In this document: positions 1-6,422 of the stretch, one piece after another
Numbering within the stretch: the first letter of the stretch is position 1
Layout: each line of letters opens with the position of its first letter
DNA from: Candidatus Latescibacterota bacterium
Lineage (GTDB): Bacteria; Latescibacterota; UBA2968; GCA-2709665
Assembly: GCA_030746455.1 (NCBI GenBank)
Contig: JASLMQ010000079.1
Coordinates: forward strand, 1-11,499
Direction: 5' to 3'
Length of the DNA stretch: 11,499 nucleotides
The notes under the pieces: generated by a model
Database searches by the model: none
What the model was told of the DNA's origin: nothing
The model's input: only the letters and a program-made list of their open reading frames with translations
Translations under genes and position numbers: made by a program

Positions 1-862
1 GATGGTCGATCATGGACACGTAGCCGTAGTATGCGGAGAGAACACGCTTGAAGGTGGCCTCGTCCCAATCCCTTCTGCCGTCCCGCCGCTCAGCGAGACC
101 GGAGCCCGCGAAGATGGGCTTATCCTTGATGGGAAAATCGAACCCGGCGGGCAGAGGGATGTCGTCCGGGTCGTACAACGACTCCCAGGGCCCCGGACAG
201 AGATAGGGCTGGTGGGGTCCGTAGAATGAGCAGTTTAGGAAGAAGGGCCTGTCTCTGTCCCATTCCTCGTCCAGAAACCGGATGCTCTCCCGGGAGACCC
301 AAGTCGTCTCGTGATGGGCTTCGTCCGCGATGTTGGTGCCCAGGATGAAGCGCAGCTCGTCCGTCCCATCGCAGGCCTCGTCGGCGGTGAACTCGCGGAC
401 CGGCCGCTCGGGATCGTCGCGGAACTGGGTCTCTTTCAGGAAGTCGACGTAGGCAGATTCGTGAGCCTCGGGCTCGTAGTAGTTGGTGTACGGCGCGTCG
501 TGCCGAAGGAAATGGCGGAAGCCGAAGTCGCGATGGAAGGGCTTGAGATGTAGCTTCCCCACCAGTGCGGTGTCGTAGCCCGATTGCTGGAGGAGCTGGG
601 CCAGGACGGGCTTATCCGGGGGATCGAGATCGATGCTGTTGTTTGTCACATTGTGGCCACTCAGGTGGCGACCGGTCATGATGGATGCCCGGGATGGGGC
701 GCAGGCCATCGAGGCGCAGTAGGCCGAGCTGAAGAGGACCCCATCGGCGGCGAGGGCGTCGAGGTGAGGCGTCCGGACGACGGGGTGGTCCAGGCAGCTG
801 AGGCAATCGTGGCGGTACTGATCCGCAAGGATGAGCAAGATGTTAGGGCGTTCAGAAGGCAC
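1..862 (-). CDS. Sulfatase, Cys-type (N-terminal 287 codons; runs off left edge)
   Basis: Probable sulfatase that hydrolyses a sulfate ester. The frame is open from a GTG codon (862-860) to the window edge. Visible motifs: metal-site start NILLILADQYR (about residues 7-17, D14), the formylglycine signature C54-A-P-S-R58 followed by ASIMTGR, the GKLH motif (K103, H105), GPHQPY (H217), and YYGYVSMIDH at the cut end. The signature Cys must be converted to formylglycine by a maturase that is not in this window. An in-frame TGA lies eight codons upstream and no ATG or TTG lies between, so GTG is the only start available; GGGAG sits nine bases before it. The catalytic domain begins at once, with no signal peptide, which suggests a cytoplasmic enzyme. 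Sulfatases of this kind are usually 450-500 aa, so roughly 40% is missing. Phosphonate monoester hydrolases share the fold and remain an alternative. The upstream neighbour in transcription is the sugar-type oxidoreductase, across a 221-bp repeat-bearing spacer. Confidence 0.93.
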   Translation of the reverse strand, partial: MPSERPNILLILADQYRHDCLSCLDHPVVRTPHLDALAADGVLFSSAYCASMACAPSRASIMTGRHLSGHNVTNNSIDLDPPDKPVLAQLLQQSGYDTALVGKLHLKPFHRDFGFRHFLRHDAPYTNYYEPEAHESAYVDFLKETQFRDDPERPVREFTADEACDGTDELRFILGTNIADEAHHETTWVSRESIRFLDEEWDRDRPFFLNCSFYGPHQPYLCPGPWESLYDPDDIPLPAGFDFPIKDKPIFAGSGLAERRDGRRDWDEATFKRVLSAYYGYVSMIDH

Positions 863-871
863 GCGTGGGAT

Positions 872-876
872 CTCCC
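872..876 (-). promoter_or_regulatory. Ribosome binding site for the sulfatase GTG start
   Basis: GGGAG on the minus strand ends nine bases before GTG (862-860). It supports the only start codon available after the in-frame TGA. Confidence 0.5.
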
Positions 877-930
877 ATTGTCAGGATGGGCAGGGCATGC
901 TGGGCGGATGGGTAGAAAAGGATGGGGTAT

Positions 931-1065
931 CGTCGTCGCGATCTTCGTCCATCATCATCTTTGTCTTGATCCTTGTCTCGATCCTCGTCGACGAAGATCG
1001 GGACAAAGATCAGGACGAGGACTGAGGCCGACAATGATCAAGACGAAGATCGTGACGAAGATGGG
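931..1065. repeat. Degenerate GAY-NNN hexamer array forming a long imperfect palindrome
   Basis: This fills much of the 221-bp spacer between the oxidoreductase stop and the sulfatase start. The sequence alternates GAT/GAC with variable triplets. The left part (about 934-989) carries the motif on the minus strand; the right part (990-1019, then 1036-1062 after a phase break) carries it on the plus strand. Inner arms 963-989 and 990-1016 are reverse complements at 23 of 27 positions, centred on GTCGAC; all four differences are A/G transitions, two of them G-U compatible. Outer segments 934-949 and 1042-1057 pair at 15 of 16 positions. Read in any frame it gives low-complexity Asp-rich peptide on both strands, so I treat it as non-coding. 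Function unknown; candidates are a mobile repeat, a transcript-end structure or a protein-binding array. Confidence 0.8.
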
Positions 1066-1083
1066 AAGAGCAGCGCGCCTGGG

Positions 1084-2109
1084 CTACTCCACGTCGACGA
1101 AGGACTTGAATGTCTCGAGCAGGCCGTCCGGGGGATCCAGGGGGAAGTCGACCGGCCGGGCTTCGACCGTGCTCACATACCCCGCCAGAATCACCAACCA
1201 CTCGTCCAGTGCGGTGGCCAGGTTGGTGGGCGCGGGCCTACCGTCGACCTCTAGCCAATCGAGCACCGCGTTGGTGAGTCCCGCCTGGCCGAGGACGTCC
1301 TCGTCGGCATACGCGTGCTCGCCCTTCTCGACCTGGCCGTCGGGCAGGGCCTTCTCCCAGCCCTGCATCCACCACTGGACGAAACCGTTGGTTCCGTAGA
1401 CACTGAGGCGCTTGTGCCCCCAGCGTGGCGCGGATGGATCGTGCATGGGGGCGCCCTCGCCGGCCTGTAGCGCCGCGCGCAACCCGTTTGTGAACGTGAT
1501 GAGCGACTCGGCGGTCCTGGGACTCGGATGGGTTCCATTGAGATCATCGTAGCCGGAGGAGGCGCCGAAGACGGTCTCGACCTCGGGATAGCCCGCGAAG
1601 GAGTAGAGCAAGTCGAGAACGTGGATGCCCTGGCCCGACATGGGATAGAGGCAGGAGGCGTCGAGGAACCGGACCTCGCCGATGCCCCCTCTCCGAACAT
1701 GGTCCAACAGGTCCAGCACACGGGGGTGGTGGCGCAACTGGTGATTCACGACGAACCGGGTCTTCGACGCCGCCTCTAGGCTGCGCAGGGCCTTGTAGTC
1801 GTCCGATCCGATGCAGATGGGCTTCTCGACGATCACGCCGGGCACACCGGCGTCGGACAGGCGGGTCATCAGGTCCACGCGGAGCGTGGGTGGGGTGACC
1901 ACGTGCACGAGATCGGGCTTCTCCTTCTCTAGCATCTCATCCAGGTCGGTGTACCGTGCTGCGATTTCGAACGCCTCGCCGTAGGACTGGAGCCGCTTGG
2001 CGTCGAGATCGCAGCAGGCGACCATTCGGCCTCGCGGGACGTGCTGATACGCGGTCGCGTGGGCCCTGGAACGGCCACCGCAACCGAGGAATGCCGATTT
2101 GTACGACAC
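1084..2109 (-). CDS. Gfo/Idh/MocA family NAD(P)-dependent oxidoreductase
   Basis: A 341-aa sugar or cyclitol dehydrogenase/oxidoreductase of the glucose-fructose oxidoreductase, inositol dehydrogenase and MocA family. From the chosen GTG start, the Rossmann glycine loop G9-C-G-G-R-S-R-A-H17 opens the protein, an acidic end of beta-2 follows (CCDLD, about 32-36), and the hallmark E95-K96-P97 with ICIG marks the nucleotide/substrate junction. A later GQGIHVLDLL stretch supplies the usual active-site histidine (H163). The C-terminal half is the mixed alpha/beta substrate domain. An ATG lies four codons upstream (2121-2119), but it has no good ribosome binding site and overlaps the strong GGAGG that sits five bases before GTG (2109-2107), so I prefer GTG. 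There is no signal peptide. Family members act on many sugars, so the substrate cannot be named. It lies 129 bp after the deacetylase and 221 bp before the sulfatase. Confidence 0.93.
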   Translation of the reverse strand: MSYKSAFLGCGGRSRAHATAYQHVPRGRMVACCDLDAKRLQSYGEAFEIAARYTDLDEMLEKEKPDLVHVVTPPTLRVDLMTRLSDAGVPGVIVEKPICIGSDDYKALRSLEAASKTRFVVNHQLRHHPRVLDLLDHVRRGGIGEVRFLDASCLYPMSGQGIHVLDLLYSFAGYPEVETVFGASSGYDDLNGTHPSPRTAESLITFTNGLRAALQAGEGAPMHDPSAPRWGHKRLSVYGTNGFVQWWMQGWEKALPDGQVEKGEHAYADEDVLGQAGLTNAVLDWLEVDGRPAPTNLATALDEWLVILAGYVSTVEARPVDFPLDPPDGLLETFKSFVDVE

Positions 2110-2114
2110 AGGAT

Positions 2115-2119
2115 CCTCC
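2115..2119 (-). promoter_or_regulatory. Shine-Dalgarno site deciding the oxidoreductase start
   Basis: A perfect GGAGG on the minus strand is followed by five bases (ATCCT) and then GTG at 2109-2107. The rival ATG (2121-2119) overlaps this site and has no purine-rich box upstream. Confidence 0.65.
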
Positions 2120-2163
2120 ATTGGCTAATGCAAGTGCTGGTGCTATTGCATCAGAACCGGAAC

Positions 2164-2190
2164 CACGAAAGGCGCGAAAAACGTGAACAT
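2164..2190 (+). repeat. Short direct repeat, 3 x 9 bp, CRYGAAMRN-like
   Basis: Three successive 9-base units, CACGAAAGG, CGCGAAAAA and CGTGAACAT, lie in the 129-bp spacer between the deacetylase stop and the oxidoreductase start. The CRYGAA core is kept in all three. The stretch is A-rich against a GC-rich background and lies outside any gene. It looks like a degenerate dispersed intergenic repeat. Confidence 0.55.
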
Positions 2191-2238
2191 TGAGACATGG
2201 GAATCTGATAGGGGCTCGTGCGATATTCGACGGGCCAG

Positions 2239-3234
2239 CTAGCCTGCCCGATAGGCCAGCTCGAGGCCGTCGTGGATGTCGACAGTGATGCGGAGGACGC
2301 CTGGCCGTACGAGCGGGGCGGGACGCGGCTCTCCGTTGACCCACACCCGGGGATTTCGGCACCAGGGGGCTGGCACTTCCGAGTCGAGCGTGAGGGCCCG
2401 GCATGTGACGGCCTCGGGGAGACCGCTCAGTGTCAGCCTGTAGCGCTTCTCATCCGCTGTGTCGGCGATGGTTTCGGCCGTCGTGTGGCGATGGGTGAGG
2501 TGGTAGTGAACCGCCTCCTCGGGAACCGGACACCAGACGTCGTCTCCTCCCTCGGAGAGGACGGCCTCGAAGCGCCGCCGAAGCTGGTCCGCAGAGCAGT
2601 CCTTCTGAGCGTCGACCACTTCCTCGAGCGGACAGTGGCAGTAGTCGATGATCCATCCCTGGTCCTCCTGCGCGTGGCGGAGATTCCGGTAGGGATCGTA
2701 CTCGCTGAAGAAGGGCGCCTTGTACTCGTGGTGCAGCGCGGTGCGGTTGAGCCAGAAGAGCTGCTCTCCGGGTCGATTGAGAGCATCGGTGATGCCCATG
2801 GCGCCCAGGTAGCCGTACTTGCGGCAGGCCTCGAGGCAGTGGTCGGACATATTGTTGTTGTTGCCGGGAGCGCAGTAGAGGTCTACGGGACTGCCGATGG
2901 CCTCCTCGAGGGCCTGTTTCGCTTCGCCGATCTCGCGGTCGACCATGTCGGGCTTAATGTTCTGATGGCTCCACGAGTGGTTGCCCACCCCCCAGCCGCG
3001 GCCCACCATATCCCGCATCTCGTCACCGCTCATATGACGGAAGCCGTTGTAGCTAGAGTTGCCGATCTGGCGCACCTGGCCGATGTGGCCGGCGACGGCC
3101 TCGATGTGTCCGGGGAGTCCGAACTCCTCGTGAATGGGGACGGCGAACTCATGGAGTTCGATGAGGGCTTCGTCGTAGGTGATGGAGTAGACCCAGCGCT
3201 TGCCATACTTCCAGTTGCAGATGGACAATGACAT
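2239..3234 (-). CDS. Polysaccharide deacetylase-like protein (CE4/NodB fold)
   Basis: A 331-aa protein of the carbohydrate esterase 4 type, which removes N- or O-acetyl groups from sugars with a divalent metal. Motif 1 appears as I18-T-Y-D21-E22-A, where the family usually has T-F-D-D; D21 would be the catalytic base and E22 a metal ligand. Motif 2 is G84-N-H86-S-W-S-H90, the two histidines being metal ligands. C121-A-P-G-N corresponds to the motif 3 region (usually R-x-P-x-G) but lacks its Arg. I-I-D-Y-C-H200 may provide the late histidine. Residues from about 235 to the end form a separate beta-rich tail. There is no signal peptide, although most CE4 enzymes are exported, so it may act on an imported sugar. 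The ATG start has GAGG eight bases upstream. It follows the esterase gene by 61 bp. The changes in motifs 1 and 3 mean substrate and activity are uncertain. Confidence 0.85.
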   Translation of the reverse strand: MSLSICNWKYGKRWVYSITYDEALIELHEFAVPIHEEFGLPGHIEAVAGHIGQVRQIGNSSYNGFRHMSGDEMRDMVGRGWGVGNHSWSHQNIKPDMVDREIGEAKQALEEAIGSPVDLYCAPGNNNNMSDHCLEACRKYGYLGAMGITDALNRPGEQLFWLNRTALHHEYKAPFFSEYDPYRNLRHAQEDQGWIIDYCHCPLEEVVDAQKDCSADQLRRRFEAVLSEGGDDVWCPVPEEAVHYHLTHRHTTAETIADTADEKRYRLTLSGLPEAVTCRALTLDSEVPAPWCRNPRVWVNGEPRPAPLVRPGVLRITVDIHDGLELAYRAG

Positions 3235-3295
3235 AAGGCGATCCTCTACTCAGGGACGCATCACGTGGATACCGGTGGCCGAGACGGGCACAGAG

Positions 3296-5164
3296 TCAGC
3301 GCATCGGACCGCGTCCGTCGATGGCGATGTCGACCGGATGGGAAAGGACGACAAGGTCCTGGATGTCGAATTGCTCCAGGAGGCCGAAACAGAAGACCAC
3401 AGGATCCTGGGCGGCGTCCACTGCCCAATCCATGAGCCTGCGGAGGCTGTCGGGGACGTTGATGTTGAGCGTTCCGAAGCCGGAAGGTCGTAGCGCGGCT
3501 GCACAGAGCGCGATTAGGCTCGTGGACAGTCCCTGGGCAACGACGTCCACCTTTCGCACGCCGGCACTGCTCCGGATCCACTTCGTGAGGGCAAGCAGCT
3601 GCGCGGAACAGATGCCGAGTGGGCGGTCTCCCGCGGAGGATACGCACTCCATGAAGCAGTAGTGACGTTCACCGCCGGCGATGATCTGCTCGCCGAAGGC
3701 GAAGAGATCGGCGGCGAAGACCCGTTTGCCGTTGCCGAGGGCGTTCCGCACCGCCTGGGACAGAGATCTGCGGCCGCTGTCGGAAAGGACCAGAACCGTC
3801 TCGCCGCTTCTCCCCTTACGGAATTCGGTGACCGGGATCCGCCAGCGGCCGGCTTCGACGACGTGATGGGTCGTCCGCATACCGGCTGAGGTCTGCGGCT
3901 TGCCCACGCGCTCTCCTCTGGCCGACGACAGGCGGGGAAGGCGGAGGACTTTGGCTAAGCGCTTCCGATTTTCGGCTTTCGTGCCGTCCGATGACCGCCT
4001 GCGGGGAAGCCGGGCCGCCAGGTCGCGCGCAATAGAGAGGAAGGTGGGGTTGTCGGGCGGCAGGCCGACGTTGAGCTCCCATTCCGAGAGGATCTCGTCG
4101 TCGCACGGGATGTCCTCGGTGGAGATGTCCAGGTCCCAGGCTTCCTTGAGGAAACGGTAGAGCTGTTCGCGGATGTCCCGGTCGTAGTTGTGCGTGCCCG
4201 GATCCTCGTTGGCGTAGAAGCCGATCCGGTTCGGCACGCCGAGGAGCTTGTAGACCTTCCTGGCCGGGACGTAGAGGCAGGGGCGCATGAACTCCGGGCG
4301 GAAGATGCTGTCGTTGACGCTGTGGATCAAGAGCGAGGGCCGGGGGGCGAACATGGCGGTGAGGGTGTCGTAGTCCGCGACGGTGCAGAGGTCGACGGGC
4401 GTTTGCTCTAGATCGCCGTGGTCCTGCCGGCGGATCGTTGCGCGATGCCAGAGCGGAGAGTGGCCGGACACGGGCACGATGGCCCTGACCCGCTCGTCGA
4501 TGGACGACAGGACCGCCGTCTGCCAGCCGCCACCCGATAGCCCGGTCATGGCCACGCGCTCGGGATCGGTGTTCCTGTGTGCCAGGAGGACATCGAGGCC
4601 GCGCTTCATCGCGAGGTACATCACGCCAACGCCGGCAACACCACAGAGGTCGATGTGGGCCTGGTGCATGTGGAGGGCGGAGCCCTGGAGCTCGCCCATG
4701 CCGATGAACTCGGTGTTGAGGGCCAGCATGCCACGTTTGGCAAGGTTGATGCAACGGGCCTGCTTGTAGTCCATGGCCTTGCCGCCACGGTGATGGCCGT
4801 TGGGATTCAAGACGGCCGGGACTCTTCCTTCGATCCCCGTGGGCTCGTAGAGGAGCGCAGGGATCCACATGCCGGGATAGCCTTCGTAGCGGAGCTTGCG
4901 AATGCGATACCCGGATCCGGTCTCGATGGTACCGCGCCACTGGACCCTGGGAGGGGCGTTGAGGATCCCGGGCCGGTGGCCCTTTAGATAGACCTTCCGC
5001 AGGAGGTCCCTGCGGATTCGCTCCGTCCGTTTCTGCCACTCCTCTGGCGTCTTCGGAATCTCAAGGCGAGGGAGCACGTCCTTGTAGTATTGCAGGAGGG
5101 TGCCGCCGTGCTTGCCGCGCAGGAGCCTGCGTGAGAGGGCGGCGGAGGTTTGTGCGTGGGTCAT
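3296..5164 (-). CDS. Two-domain alpha/beta hydrolase resembling acetyl xylan esterase
   Basis: A 622-aa protein, probably a carboxylester hydrolase that deacetylates sugars. The first domain (about 70-345) has the nucleophile elbow T-G-L-S210-G-G-G-W, a likely acid D285 in SVNDSIF, and the histidine H325 in GTHNYD, in the order and spacing of an alpha/beta hydrolase triad; NPNGHH (120-125) is probably the oxyanion strand. The second part (about 390-622) again looks like an alpha/beta unit (TVLVLSDSG, then VFAADLFAFGE, then DVVAQGLSTSLIAL) but has no clear Asp/His partners, so it seems non-catalytic. The ATG at 5164-5162 is chosen because AGGAAGG lies upstream. The frame is open further upstream to an ATG at 5329, but that would run through a hairpin repeat and into the C45 gene. 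No signal peptide is seen. It lies 128 bp downstream of the C45 gene. Esterase against peptidase activity cannot be settled by eye. Confidence 0.88.
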   Translation of the reverse strand: MTHAQTSAALSRRLLRGKHGGTLLQYYKDVLPRLEIPKTPEEWQKRTERIRRDLLRKVYLKGHRPGILNAPPRVQWRGTIETGSGYRIRKLRYEGYPGMWIPALLYEPTGIEGRVPAVLNPNGHHRGGKAMDYKQARCINLAKRGMLALNTEFIGMGELQGSALHMHQAHIDLCGVAGVGVMYLAMKRGLDVLLAHRNTDPERVAMTGLSGGGWQTAVLSSIDERVRAIVPVSGHSPLWHRATIRRQDHGDLEQTPVDLCTVADYDTLTAMFAPRPSLLIHSVNDSIFRPEFMRPCLYVPARKVYKLLGVPNRIGFYANEDPGTHNYDRDIREQLYRFLKEAWDLDISTEDIPCDDEILSEWELNVGLPPDNPTFLSIARDLAARLPRRRSSDGTKAENRKRLAKVLRLPRLSSARGERVGKPQTSAGMRTTHHVVEAGRWRIPVTEFRKGRSGETVLVLSDSGRRSLSQAVRNALGNGKRVFAADLFAFGEQIIAGGERHYCFMECVSSAGDRPLGICSAQLLALTKWIRSSAGVRKVDVVAQGLSTSLIALCAAALRPSGFGTLNINVPDSLRRLMDWAVDAAQDPVVFCFGLLEQFDIQDLVVLSHPVDIAIDGRGPMR

Positions 5165-5204
5165 TGTGTCATTGTCCTTCCTGACAGCATTCCTCAATGC
5201 ACTC

Positions 5205-5269
5205 GCGAGGTTGCGTCGCCCCTCGTTGGTGACTCGGGCCCGACCTTGCGGTCGGGGCTCGCAAGGACG
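5205..5269. repeat. Dispersed hairpin repeat, copy A
   Basis: It lies in the 128-bp spacer between the C45 and esterase genes. It has the head GAGGTTGCGTCGCC (5207-5220), a perfect 7-bp stem with a 4-base loop (CCCGACC at 5239-5245, GGTCGGG at 5250-5256), and the tail GGCTCGCAAGGACG (5256-5269). Head and tail match copy B (11204-11252) at 13 of 14 and 12 of 14 bases, while the core differs. No T-run follows the stem on either strand, so it is not a typical intrinsic terminator. Confidence 0.7.
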
Positions 5270-5292
5270 CGGGCAGTTGTCAGACGATGGAG

Positions 5293-6351
5293 TCAGTTCA
5301 GTGCGTAGGTCTCGTAGGGGTTCTCGCAAGGGTTGCCGCGGGTCAGGTGCATGATGCCGCGGTCGGCCTCGATGATGACCGAGAAGGTCGAGGTCCAGAA
5401 GCCGGTGGTGGGGTGGTCGTTCGGGTGGCGGCAGATGGAGGTGGGATGGCCTTCGTGGTCCTGAAGGGCGGCCTTGAGGTCGTCCAGGGCCAAGGGCGCC
5501 GTGGCATCGGATAGCAGCTTCTCGATCCGCCTCTTGCGGGGCCCGGACTGGATGAGCTCGGCGAAGTCGGCGTTGACCGCGACGAGGTCCGGGTGCTCAC
5601 AGTGGTTGGTGTGGGTGACGATCCCCCGGTCTGTGTCTCGGAGGACGTGGACATCGTCAACCGTCACCTCGAGGTCGGCCGGACCCTGAGGCGTTGCCAG
5701 GATAACGTTGGCGGGGATGGCCCGATGGGCCCTACGCACGGCCTCGACGGCCTCCTCGAGCGACCCGGTTTCGTAGATGGCGCGGACGGTGAAGTAGTGG
5801 GGAACCCCGAGCTTCCGGCTGGGCGCGGGAAGGGTGTTCAGGCACATCCCGATGCCCGCGCTGTTGAGTCCGATGTAGCCGATGAGGCCCGCCTGGGTGA
5901 CGTTCATCAGGGCGGGCTTCCCGCTGGGACGTCGGGTGAGAACCACGGTGAAGGGGTTCAGGACCGAGTCGTTGTCCCAGTTCTGGGCGACGACGGATCC
6001 ATCCCAGGCAGGGGCGGACATGGAGAAGGAGGTGCAGCCGGCGTCGTCATCGGGGCGAAGCTGGTTCCGGACCTGAAGGAGCATGAGGTCGTCCAGGCTC
6101 ACGCCCGACGCGGCCGACATGCCTCGCAGCTCTTCCGCCAGATGCGGGGCGTAGGACTCGACGTAGGATAGGCTGCCGCGGGCAGCTGATAGGGCGTTCT
6201 CGCGGGAAACGACAATGCCCTTGTTCACGCGCTCGAGCGCGATGTCGGCGAATCCCCGGATCTCCTCACAAGCTGCCTCGCCGATCTGACGGCCGATCTC
6301 CTGAGGGGATCCTGAAACCTCGATTTCACGATAGCGATTCGATGAGGACAT
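5293..6351 (-). CDS. C45-type autoproteolytic acyltransferase/hydrolase (Ntn fold)
   Basis: A 352-aa protein resembling the C45 family, whose founder is acyl-CoA:6-aminopenicillanic acid acyltransferase. These are made as precursors that cleave before a Cys, which then becomes the N-terminal nucleophile for hydrolysing or transferring an amide-linked acyl group. Here the cleavage site is D103-A-G-C106-T-S-F, so about 105 residues would be the small chain and 247 the large chain. V-A-Q-N-W-D (121-126) and T-H-T-N-H250 are the conserved stretches expected after the nucleophile. The N-terminal REIEVSGSPQEIGRQIGEA block (about 8-26) is typical of the family. There is no signal peptide. The ribosome site before ATG is weak (AGGG about eleven bases away). 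The neighbours are an aminotransferase upstream and an esterase downstream, so an N-acyl amino compound is a reasonable substrate guess, but the real one is unknown. Confidence 0.88.
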   Translation of the reverse strand: MSSSNRYREIEVSGSPQEIGRQIGEAACEEIRGFADIALERVNKGIVVSRENALSAARGSLSYVESYAPHLAEELRGMSAASGVSLDDLMLLQVRNQLRPDDDAGCTSFSMSAPAWDGSVVAQNWDNDSVLNPFTVVLTRRPSGKPALMNVTQAGLIGYIGLNSAGIGMCLNTLPAPSRKLGVPHYFTVRAIYETGSLEEAVEAVRRAHRAIPANVILATPQGPADLEVTVDDVHVLRDTDRGIVTHTNHCEHPDLVAVNADFAELIQSGPRKRRIEKLLSDATAPLALDDLKAALQDHEGHPTSICRHPNDHPTTGFWTSTFSVIIEADRGIMHLTRGNPCENPYETYALN

Positions 6352-6378
6352 GAGATGCTCAACCCTGTGTAAATGGAG

Positions 6379-6403
6379 AGGGGCGGGTCAGAGACCCGCC
6401 CCT
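6379..6403. repeat. Perfect GC palindrome, 11-bp stem with 3-base loop
   Basis: AGGGGCGGGTC (6379-6389) and GACCCGCCCCT (6393-6403) are exact reverse complements around AGA. The palindrome occupies the centre of the 71-bp spacer between the aminotransferase stop and the C45 start. No T-run follows on the minus strand, so a classic intrinsic terminator is unlikely. A REP-like dispersed palindrome, or a stem that protects or punctuates the transcript, fits better. Confidence 0.75.
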
Positions 6404-6422
6404 ACCGGTAATCGTTGGTCGG

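Noticed and set aside
831..1034. Asp-rich open frames on both strands over the hexamer array
   Set aside because: The low-complexity D-x repeats arise from GAY-NNN DNA in either direction. There is no good ribosome binding site and the frames overlap the sulfatase start.
584..1399. 271-codon plus-strand open frame
   Set aside because: It lies over the sulfatase start, the repeat spacer and the oxidoreductase end. Its composition changes along its length and no family motif is seen.
2218..3231. 337-codon plus-strand open frame opposite the CE4 gene
   Set aside because: It is the antisense shadow of the deacetylase, which has the catalytic motifs. High GC content keeps the opposite frame open.
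3235..3295. Spacer between the esterase and deacetylase
   Set aside because: Looked for repeats, hairpins and promoter boxes; only the GAGG ribosome site before the deacetylase was seen.
5165..5329. Upstream extension of the esterase frame to an ATG at 5329
   Set aside because: The extra 55 residues would be encoded by the hairpin repeat and the end of the C45 gene, have no domain character, and lack the ribosome site seen before 5164.
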